Shown one piece after another: positions 1 through 6,441 of a DNA stretch of 10,516 nucleotides. Position numbers and translations under genes: made by a program. The stretch covers positions 1 to 10,516 of the forward strand of contig MVJJ01000102.1 in the NCBI GenBank assembly GCA_003266145.1. Direction: 5' to 3'. Below the pieces are notes generated by a model that made no database searches, was not told where the DNA came from, and worked only from the letters and a program-made list of their open reading frames with translations. Numbering within the stretch: position 1 is the stretch's first letter; each line of letters starts with the position of its first letter. Source of the stretch: Methanosphaera sp. SHI613. Its GTDB lineage: Archaea > Methanobacteriota > Methanobacteria > Methanobacteriales > Methanobacteriaceae.

Positions 1-126
1 TATAATCGCTTAAGAATCATATCATAAAATATTTCTTCATTTTAAAAAAAAATACCTCTTGACATGGTTCATGTTAATTTGATGGACAATTGACCATAAA
101 TATCGATAATGACAACATTTAATCCG
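1..126. other. intergenic region at the left edge with two small dyads
   Basis: No gene is supported here. Besides the T-run, it has a perfect short inverted repeat ACATG-GTT-CATGT (62-74) and an imperfect palindrome TGGACAATTGACCA (83-96, one mismatched pair). Both are between the helicase stop and the T-run, so they could form small hairpins in the 3' end of that transcript. Confidence 0.35.
44..52 (-). terminator. oligo-T terminator after the helicase gene
   Basis: A run of nine T on the minus strand lies about 75 bases past the stop codon of the helicase gene. Archaeal RNA polymerase commonly terminates at such T-runs without a strong hairpin. It is the first long T-run after that gene and probably ends the hdrC-hdrB-hdrA-helicase transcript. 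Confidence 0.5.
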
Positions 127-2328
127 TTATAACTGAATTAAATTTTCCAAACCTTCCCAGTGCCATTTTCCATCACGGGACCATCCTGTAGCTACATTCT
201 GTATTTTGATATTGCTTTGGAAGTCACCTTTATATCCATCCTTCATGCTACTTAATCCTACAAGAATCAGTAATTTTTTTGCACGGGTATAACTTACGAA
301 ATATCTTCGGATTAAATCATTGAATGCTTCATCCCTGCCAGTTGAACTTGCAACATATCCTGAGTTAACCATGGTATTGATGTATTTTTCAATGTTGTAT
401 GACATTCCACCATCTTTTGGATATCTTTTAAAAGCGGAACTTACCTGATTGTTGTATATGTCCGATCCGACATCCACTATAATTATATCAAATTCTAATC
501 CCTTTGATTGATGTATGGACATGATATTTACATTATCCTCCAAACTAAAATCAAACAAATCATCATCGATTTCAATAGCTCCTGTAGCTATAGGAACCAG
601 AATATGCCAGAATATTTGATTTGCTGTAAGATATCCGTCCGTATTTATTGCATTGTTTGTTTGTATAATCGTATCCTTTATGATATCATGATAGATTTTA
701 TTTTCATTTGATTCATTTGCTAAATAGGATATGCTATCCGTAATTGTTGTTAATAATGAGATTAAATCAATCTTATCTTCTTTGATGTCCGTTATTGTTA
801 GTTCATTCTCTGATAAATAGTTTTCCGCATGTTTTCTCCACATTCTTAATGTCTTTTTACTGCGTGGCGGAATGTTGTCAATTGATTCCTGAACTTTGGA
901 TTTTGAGTCTATGTGTATGAGTATCAAACCACATAATATTGAAACTATTTCCGTGGATTCAATATTCTGACCTCTCGGATTGAATACTATCAAATCATCA
1001 TCCTTATATTGTATGCTTTCACGTATGAAAAAGGGCAATCTTTTCTTGTTATAGGATGAGATTTCCTTGGGCGAATTTGTCAGTAGCGCTAGTGATGGAT
1101 TTTCACCTAATGATATGACATATTCTTCACCTTTTCTTTTTAATTCTATTTTTTCACCCGTTTTGAGTTTGTATATCAGTTCGGATAAGTCTGTAGATAG
1201 CTCTTCAATATTGTTTCTGAACATGCCAAATATTGGTAGACTGTCCTTTTTATTGTCTGCACATGTGATTGGCGGTTTATTTGTAGTACGTGATTTCTGA
1301 TATATGTCATCAAGGGATATGAAATCATTTACAAAGTTAACTATATTGGATGTAGACCTATAATTTCTTTGTAGAAATATGGTTGTTGGTGATATGTTTA
1401 ATGACTTTTTGATTCTATCGAGATATGATGTGAATAATTCTATATCTGCACCGCGAAACCTATATAAAGCCTGATCATCATCACCAACTACAGTGATATT
1501 ACCCTGATTTCGAACTGCGAAAGTGGCAAGCTTAAAGTATATCTGTTCCTGAAGGTAGTTGGTATCCTGATATTCATCTATTAGAATGACACATATACCA
1601 TGCAAGGATTCTAGTTTATCTTCAGAGAGCAGATTATAGAAGTTTCTTTCCAATAATGAATAATCAACCAAGTTTCTATTTGATAACTGAGAGTAATAAT
1701 CGGATATTATATCATAGATTACTGTTTCCTTATCAGCATGTCCCCTTATTTCATTAAAGTCAATCATGTCATACATAAGTCTTTCCTTTAGACTCTGTAT
1801 CTGATTATTCAACTCGGAAGTGGAAATACCTCCCTGATGATTTTTCATCCTTTTGAAGAATTGCTTTAACTTCTTATCATTGTTTCGTTCATCTTTAAGC
1901 AATGTCTGCATCATGATGGCACTGGAGGTGAAGTTATCAATAACCTCAACATCCATATGCCTTGATATGTATTCCTCTGCAATACTATCCAATGTTCCTA
2001 TTATAAGTTCATTAAGATTGAATTCATAGTCCATATCCAGATAAGATATGATTGACTCGGCCCATTTAACGGTACGACTTTTTAATTCATTGGCCGCCTT
2101 ATTGGTAAAGGTGGTTACCATTATTTTTGAAGGTTCAATCCCATCAACAAAGATATATTTCAAAACCTTTAAAACTATAACCGTCGTTTTTCCACTGCCA
2201 GGTCCAGCAACCAAATATTGACTCTCATCAATCGGTGCGAGAATAGCCTTTTTTTGACTTAAATTATCCTCGATATCTCTACCCAATACATTTACAACCA
2301 AATCATTGAATTGTTCTTGGCTAATCAT
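127..2328 (-). CDS. UvrD/PcrA/Rep-like superfamily 1A DNA helicase
   Basis: This 733-residue protein is a predicted ATP-dependent 3'-5' DNA helicase/translocase of the UvrD/PcrA/Rep type, close to the usual PcrA/UvrD length of about 720. Motifs appear in order: a Q-motif-like LSQKKAI near residue 23; Walker A AGPGSGKT at 41-48; motif Ia TFTNKAANEL; Walker B DEYQDT near 251; motif III GDDDQALYRFRGA near 282 (bacterial enzymes usually have QSIY); motif IV QRNYRST; motif V SIHQSKGLEFD near 604; motif VI YTRAKK near 680. I see no iron-sulfur cysteine cluster and no nuclease motif. The family acts in repair, removal of recombinases and replication restart; which job this one has cannot be told from sequence. 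The ATG at 2328 has an AGGGT ribosome binding site upstream and follows the hdrA stop by 23 bases with no T-run between, so cotranscription with hdrA is likely. The middle region (about 370-600) is poorly conserved. Confidence 0.92.
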   Translation of the reverse strand: MISQEQFNDLVVNVLGRDIEDNLSQKKAILAPIDESQYLVAGPGSGKTTVIVLKVLKYIFVDGIEPSKIMVTTFTNKAANELKSRTVKWAESIISYLDMDYEFNLNELIIGTLDSIAEEYISRHMDVEVIDNFTSSAIMMQTLLKDERNNDKKLKQFFKRMKNHQGGISTSELNNQIQSLKERLMYDMIDFNEIRGHADKETVIYDIISDYYSQLSNRNLVDYSLLERNFYNLLSEDKLESLHGICVILIDEYQDTNYLQEQIYFKLATFAVRNQGNITVVGDDDQALYRFRGADIELFTSYLDRIKKSLNISPTTIFLQRNYRSTSNIVNFVNDFISLDDIYQKSRTTNKPPITCADNKKDSLPIFGMFRNNIEELSTDLSELIYKLKTGEKIELKRKGEEYVISLGENPSLALLTNSPKEISSYNKKRLPFFIRESIQYKDDDLIVFNPRGQNIESTEIVSILCGLILIHIDSKSKVQESIDNIPPRSKKTLRMWRKHAENYLSENELTITDIKEDKIDLISLLTTITDSISYLANESNENKIYHDIIKDTIIQTNNAINTDGYLTANQIFWHILVPIATGAIEIDDDLFDFSLEDNVNIMSIHQSKGLEFDIIIVDVGSDIYNNQVSSAFKRYPKDGGMSYNIEKYINTMVNSGYVASSTGRDEAFNDLIRRYFVSYTRAKKLLILVGLSSMKDGYKGDFQSNIKIQNVATGWSRDGKWHWEGLENLIQL

Positions 2329-2351
2329 GAATAACTACCCTAAAATAATAC

Positions 2352-4670
2352 CTATTCTGTCTGATTCAAAAGTCTTAAATTATCGTCGAATTGTTTAAAT
2401 TGACTTGCCAAACCTCTGAAGTACGGGATGAATACTCCGTGAATCAATAATCTGTCAGGATTGATTCCATCCTCCTCCAGATGCTTCTTCATTACAATCA
2501 CGTTTTCTCTTATTTCATTATGTCTAGCGTTATCCGGGTATTCCCCTAAAAATACGCCATCCGCTCCATGAGTTAATGCATACTTTACATGACGATATTT
2601 TACCCTGTTTATGAATGGCACATTTATAATACGTACGCTTGATGGACAGTCTACACGATTTATTCCCATGTTGTTTGCAGATACGTTACCTATATCATCC
2701 AAGAAGGCTATGATAATCTGTTCACCTTCAACCTTATTTTTCAACATTCCCCTAATGCTTGACTCCAGCTTTTCATCACTTTGACCTAGGATGCTTATTG
2801 CTTCTTGAGGACATGTTATTATACAATCACCACAACCTGTACATGCTATAGGACCAACACGTATTGACTGATTATGCATACTGAGAGCCTGATATCTACA
2901 ATTATCAATACAGTTACCACATAATATGCATTTTTTTACATTAACCGATGCAATAAATGGCTCTACCTCCAATCCACCATTTACCAATTCAGATATCTTA
3001 GTTGAAGCAGTATTTGCCTGAATAATACTTTCCGTAATATCTTTTGGTCCCTGAGCTGTTCCACATACAAATATTCCCTCAATATCAGTAGCTACAGGCT
3101 GCATCTTAGGATGTTTTTCCTTGATGAAGTTATCTTCTGTAAGAGGTATTCCAAGTACCTTTGCCGCTTCGATTGTACCGGTTGATGCTTCCAATGCGGC
3201 CGATAATACCACAAGATCGGTGTGTATCTCCTTTTTGGTCTTTGTCAGGGTATCCTCCAGACGGACTACCAAGTGATCATCCACCTTTGCTACCTCTCCA
3301 GGTCTACCCCTTATGTACTTGACTCCATTTTCCTGAACATACTTGTAATACTTCTCATATTCACCAGGAGTCCGAATATCAGTATAACATATGATTACCT
3401 CAGTATCAGGGTAATGTGAATGAATCAAGTTAGCGTTCTTGGTTGCAATCATACAGCATACCTTTGAACAGTACTTATGACCGTCGGGCATCTGGTCCCT
3501 GGATCCTACACATTGAATCATGACGACTCGTCTTGGAACCTTACCCGTGGATGGTACCACCAAGTGTCCATTAGTCGGACCGTTTACACCCATTAGACGG
3601 GCAAGCTGCATCTGACTCAATACGTCCTCATAGAATGGGTGCCCATATTCAGGTCGTTTGGCCGTGTCATATCGTTGATGACCAGTTGCAACGACAACAG
3701 CACCTACAGTAAGGGAGATTATCTCATCGATTGCATCCAAATTGATGGCCTTGGTCGGACAGACATCAATACAGTTTCCACATTTTATGCATGATTCATC
3801 ATCCAAGGTATACTCGCTAGGTACTGCCTGTGGAAATGGCTTATATATTGCCTTTCTATCGGTTAATCCTTCATTCCATTCATCAGGAGCGTATGTTGGA
3901 CAGACAGCACTACATTTACCACAACTGGTACATTTTTCTGGGTTGATGTAATTAGGCTTTTTACGTAATATTACATCGAAGTTTCCTGAGTTTCTGGTTG
4001 AACTTTCAAGAACCGTATTGGTAAGCAGCGCTATGTTTTCATTTCTTACCATCTCATCAATGACAGGATTTAAAAGACATGCCGCACAGTCTTCGGATAA
4101 CTTACCGGGAGTGAACACTTTTCCTACCTGAATCATTGCCCCTCCAACGGCCGGTCTTTTTTCAATTAATGTGACGTCCATACCCTGTTTTGCCAGTGAA
4201 TTTGCCACAGTTATTCCGGAAATTCCAGCACCGACTACCAATACACTATCCTTAACTTTTGTAGGAATCTTCTTTAAAGGTTCATTATGTTTTACGGCTT
4301 CAACGCTTGAATTTATCAAAGATAATGCCTTGGTTGTGGATTCATCTTTATTTTCAGTAACCCATGAACATTGCTCACGGATATTTGGCATTTCAAATAA
4401 GTATGGATTTAATGGTTTGATATAATTTTGAAATGTGTTTCCATGTGTTATTTTTGAACAAGCCGCGATTACAACCTTATCTAATTTTTCACGGAGAATC
4501 TGATCTTTTATTATGTTTTTTCCCTCTAGTGAACATAGGTTTTCATGATGTTTAACTACACATACATCATCCCCTTTCAACAGTTCCTGTTCCACATAGT
4601 CCAAATCCACATTATCGGATATGTTTCCACCACAATGACATAAGAATACTCCAATCTTCTCATCAGACAT
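2352..4670 (-). CDS. hdrA: Heterodisulfide reductase subunit A fused to a cysteine-less MvhD-like domain
   Basis: HdrA is the FAD and iron-sulfur electron-bifurcating core of cytoplasmic heterodisulfide reductase. In this 772-residue protein I see: an N-terminal HdrA domain with cysteines C11, C13, C46, C71 and C101; a Rossmann FAD motif GAGISG at 147-152 with E170; a CxxC at 195-198; a [4Fe-4S] set C247/250/253/257; another at C294/297/300/304; the family signature QCVGSRD at 386-392 with YCSKVCC at 400-406; then C-terminal ferredoxin clusters C581/584/587/591 and C610/613/616/620. Residues about 652-770 resemble MvhD, the [2Fe-2S] hydrogenase adaptor, but lack its cysteines. Typical Methanobacteriales HdrA is about 660 residues and ends near the ferredoxin clusters; an HdrA-MvhD fusion is known for Methanosarcina HdrA2. 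The ATG at 4670 is chosen because GAGGGGGA lies 8 bases upstream and the following sequence matches family N-termini; an upstream ATG at 4703 adds 11 unsupported residues. It overlaps the end of hdrB by 8 bases. Probably a paralogue rather than the housekeeping HdrA. Confidence 0.93.
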   Translation of the reverse strand: MSDEKIGVFLCHCGGNISDNVDLDYVEQELLKGDDVCVVKHHENLCSLEGKNIIKDQILREKLDKVVIAACSKITHGNTFQNYIKPLNPYLFEMPNIREQCSWVTENKDESTTKALSLINSSVEAVKHNEPLKKIPTKVKDSVLVVGAGISGITVANSLAKQGMDVTLIEKRPAVGGAMIQVGKVFTPGKLSEDCAACLLNPVIDEMVRNENIALLTNTVLESSTRNSGNFDVILRKKPNYINPEKCTSCGKCSAVCPTYAPDEWNEGLTDRKAIYKPFPQAVPSEYTLDDESCIKCGNCIDVCPTKAINLDAIDEIISLTVGAVVVATGHQRYDTAKRPEYGHPFYEDVLSQMQLARLMGVNGPTNGHLVVPSTGKVPRRVVMIQCVGSRDQMPDGHKYCSKVCCMIATKNANLIHSHYPDTEVIICYTDIRTPGEYEKYYKYVQENGVKYIRGRPGEVAKVDDHLVVRLEDTLTKTKKEIHTDLVVLSAALEASTGTIEAAKVLGIPLTEDNFIKEKHPKMQPVATDIEGIFVCGTAQGPKDITESIIQANTASTKISELVNGGLEVEPFIASVNVKKCILCGNCIDNCRYQALSMHNQSIRVGPIACTGCGDCIITCPQEAISILGQSDEKLESSIRGMLKNKVEGEQIIIAFLDDIGNVSANNMGINRVDCPSSVRIINVPFINRVKYRHVKYALTHGADGVFLGEYPDNARHNEIRENVIVMKKHLEEDGINPDRLLIHGVFIPYFRGLASQFKQFDDNLRLLNQTE

Positions 4671-5640
4671 GTAACTTGTCCCCCTCGGAATCATATTCAA
4701 CATTCAGTTTATCTAGAAGAGGCTCTACACGAACAGTATGTGTTTGAATACCCAAAACATCATATACATCCGCCCCCATGTATAAAGCCAACAGTTGTGC
4801 AATATTCATGACTGCAAAGTAATGTTTATTTCCAGTCTTATCCTCCAGTACCTGTTCATATCGGTCAAACTGTACCTGACAATTTGGACACATGACAAGA
4901 AGTACATCCACATTTTCTTTATGCAGGCTTTCGAATTTATCTACCGTAGCATCAAGTGATAGTTCCCTATTAGCATATCTTTGTCTGAATCCACTTCCAC
5001 AGTGGCGTGGCTTCTGATCATACCACTTTAATGCGGAAAGTCCCATTGCCCCACATATCTTATCGATTACTTCGGGATTTCTATAGCCACATAATGTATC
5101 GTTATAATGTACCTTACAGTAATGACATCCATGATGGGTTGCGATGGTTATGCCTGACAAGTCCCTCTTTTTATGTTTTGGAATCTCATCTTTCAGGTAG
5201 TACAATACGTCCACTACATGCGTTATGTCATCCCTCGGATTTATATCATCCTTGTTGTACTTAAATTCTTCCAATCCGTTTTCCTCGAAGGCTCTGTTGA
5301 CTTCATTCCTTACTTCGTCATTTTCATTCAATAGCTTTGCGGAAGTTTTTAATATAGCATAACATGTGGCGCACATTGGTACGTATTGTTTATGATTGTT
5401 TTTTATGGCCAGACTGAAGTTTCTAGCCGCAAGTGCTGCCGTTGACAATTCATCGAAGATGTCATAATAATGACCTAAACCGGTACAGCAGGATTGATTT
5501 CTGTCGATTACATATTCCACTCCCAGTTTATCAAATACGTACTTTGTTGAAGATTCCACTCCAGGATATTCTGATGATACAAGACAACTTCTAAATAATG
5601 TAATATTACTTGTAGGAATAAATTTTTCTATATCTGCCAT
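4663..5640 (-). CDS. hdrB: Heterodisulfide reductase subunit B, with a variant second CCG motif
   Basis: HdrB is the catalytic subunit that reduces the CoM-S-S-CoB disulfide on two noncubane [4Fe-4S] clusters, each held by a CCG domain with five cysteines. In this 325-residue protein the first CCG motif is complete: C19, C51-C52, C90xxC93. The second reads C172, H213-C214, C251xxC254. Spacing matches the family, but the first residue of the expected Cys pair is His (codon CAC at 5002-5004). C175, C184 and C196 are further cysteines in the same domain. The start at 5640 (MADIEKF) is preferred over the ATG at 5661, because AGGTGA lies 4 bases before it and the upstream ATG lacks a good ribosome binding site. 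The gene starts 4 bases after the hdrC stop and overlaps hdrA by 8 bases. Family assignment is firm; use of CoM-S-S-CoB as the substrate is less certain given the altered ligand. Confidence 0.93.
   Translation of the reverse strand: MADIEKFIPTSNITLFRSCLVSSEYPGVESSTKYVFDKLGVEYVIDRNQSCCTGLGHYYDIFDELSTAALAARNFSLAIKNNHKQYVPMCATCYAILKTSAKLLNENDEVRNEVNRAFEENGLEEFKYNKDDINPRDDITHVVDVLYYLKDEIPKHKKRDLSGITIATHHGCHYCKVHYNDTLCGYRNPEVIDKICGAMGLSALKWYDQKPRHCGSGFRQRYANRELSLDATVDKFESLHKENVDVLLVMCPNCQVQFDRYEQVLEDKTGNKHYFAVMNIAQLLALYMGADVYDVLGIQTHTVRVEPLLDKLNVEYDSEGDKLHV
4679..4686 (-). promoter_or_regulatory. ribosome binding site of hdrA
   Basis: GAGGGGGA on the minus strand lies inside the last codons of hdrB, 8 bases before the ATG at 4670. 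It decides the hdrA start in favour of MSDEKIG and, with the 8-base gene overlap, suggests translational coupling of hdrB and hdrA. Confidence 0.7.
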
Positions 5641-5643
5641 ATT

Positions 5644-5650
5644 ATCACCT
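5644..5650 (-). promoter_or_regulatory. ribosome binding site of hdrB overlapping the hdrC stop
   Basis: AGGTGAT on the minus strand contains the TGA stop of hdrC (5647-5645) and ends three bases before the hdrB ATG at 5640. Ribosomes ending hdrC would sit on the hdrB initiation site, which suggests coupled translation and balanced subunit amounts. Confidence 0.65.
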
Positions 5651-6250
5651 ATTTCTAACATCTTTTATTTCTTTAACACGTTTTTTAAATCCTATGGCAT
5701 CCAATGTCTTATCCACAGATTCTTTTGCCTCTGGAAGCAAATACATGCTATCCAATCCTAGTTGTTTTCTAACCTCTTCCAGGTTCTCTTGAAGATTTTC
5801 CCAATGTTTACCATAGTCCACTTTTAATTGTCCATGATATTCCTTTGGGATTGTTCCAAGTCCCTCTTTAAGATAGTTGTCTGCAAAGCTCATGAAGGAT
5901 TCTATCTTCAACTTTCCAAAATCCTCATTTATAGCCATTTGCCTTAATATTTGAGTTACTTGACATACACTGTTTCCTACCGGACAAACGCTTTGACACG
6001 TGTAACAATAAAAACAGTTCCATATTATATCATCCTGTATTATTGATTCATCATTATCAAGTACCCTTTTAATGACTTCCCTTGCATCATAGTCAGAATG
6101 TTTGGAAGCAGGACACATCGATGTGCATAAACCACACTGTACGCATCTTAACAATCCTAAATCTGATGAAGCCTTAATGTCATTTAAAACTCTATGAGCC
6201 AAATCACCATTTTGATTGTCACCCATCTTTTGTTCTTTACTGGATTTCAA
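5645..6250 (-). CDS. hdrC: Heterodisulfide reductase subunit C
   Basis: HdrC is the small ferredoxin-like subunit that carries electrons from HdrA to HdrB through two cubane [4Fe-4S] clusters. Counting from the start chosen here, the protein has 201 residues, with cluster motifs CVQCGLCTSMCP (C36/39/42/46) and CFYCYTCQSVCP (C79/82/85/89), then a helical, charged tail. Both clusters are intact and the length is near the family's usual 180-200. The start is uncertain. The outermost possible start is GTG at 6259, but AAAGGTG at 6265-6259 overlaps it and is ideally placed, 8 bases away, for TTG at 6250, which I prefer. ATG at 6226 has no ribosome binding site. All options leave both clusters untouched. 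It is the first gene of the hdrC-hdrB-hdrA(-helicase) operon, with a candidate TATA box at 6296-6305. Confidence 0.92.
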   Translation of the reverse strand: MKSSKEQKMGDNQNGDLAHRVLNDIKASSDLGLLRCVQCGLCTSMCPASKHSDYDAREVIKRVLDNDESIIQDDIIWNCFYCYTCQSVCPVGNSVCQVTQILRQMAINEDFGKLKIESFMSFADNYLKEGLGTIPKEYHGQLKVDYGKHWENLQENLEEVRKQLGLDSMYLLPEAKESVDKTLDAIGFKKRVKEIKDVRNR

Positions 6251-6258
6251 AACAAACA

Positions 6259-6265
6259 CACCTTT
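6259..6265 (-). promoter_or_regulatory. ribosome binding site of hdrC
   Basis: AAAGGTG on the minus strand, 8 bases before a TTG codon at 6250. It overlaps the possible GTG start at 6259, so it argues against that start and for the TTG. Confidence 0.5.
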
Positions 6266-6295
6266 ATTAATTTATGACATAACTAAAATTATCCT

Positions 6296-6305
6296 ATATA
6301 TTTTG
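6296..6305 (-). promoter_or_regulatory. candidate TATA box (box A) of the hdr operon
   Basis: The minus strand reads AAAATATATA here, a good archaeal box A. With the usual 25-base spacing, transcription would start near 6275, giving a leader of about 25 bases that contains the hdrC ribosome binding site. A second AT-rich candidate, CTTATAAATTAA near 6345-6334, lies further upstream and cannot be excluded. Confidence 0.5.
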
Positions 6306-6330
6306 AATATGATAATATAATTACTTGTAT

Positions 6331-6376
6331 CTATTAATTTATAAGTATAATTATTTCTTAACTTATTAATAAATAG
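6331..6376. repeat. imperfect inverted repeat upstream of the hdr promoter
   Basis: Two 15-base arms, 6331-6345 (CTATTAATTTATAAG) and 6362-6376 (CTTATTAATAAATAG), are reverse complements at 13 of 15 positions, separated by 16 bases. They sit about 25 bases upstream of the candidate hdr TATA box and downstream of the cysS T-runs. This could be an operator, but AT-rich DNA makes such matches more likely by chance. Confidence 0.35.
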
Positions 6377-6403
6377 GTATGAAATGAAGTTTAAATTTTT
6401 AAT

Positions 6404-6426
6404 AAAAAATAGATTGAAGAAAAAAA
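6404..6426 (-). terminator. oligo-T terminator after cysS
   Basis: Two T-runs on the minus strand (seven at 6426-6420, six at 6409-6404) lie 16 to 38 bases past the cysS stop codon. This is typical archaeal termination sequence and separates cysS from the hdr operon. Confidence 0.6.
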
Positions 6427-6441
6427 TGTGAAAGTTGGAGG

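Noticed and set aside
2352..2720. The altered hdrA 3' region as a frameshift or pseudogene
   Set aside because: The frame is continuous, the MvhD-like non-cysteine positions are kept, and the gene ends in a normal stop just before the next gene, so decay or sequencing error is an unlikely cause of the missing cysteines.
4671..4703. Earlier ATG for hdrA, adding 11 residues
   Set aside because: The ribosome binding site GAGGGGGA lies inside this stretch and points to the ATG at 4670, where the family's N-terminal sequence begins.
5641..5661. Earlier ATG for hdrB, adding 7 residues
   Set aside because: It has only a weak AAAG upstream, while AGGTGA lies directly before the ATG at 5640.
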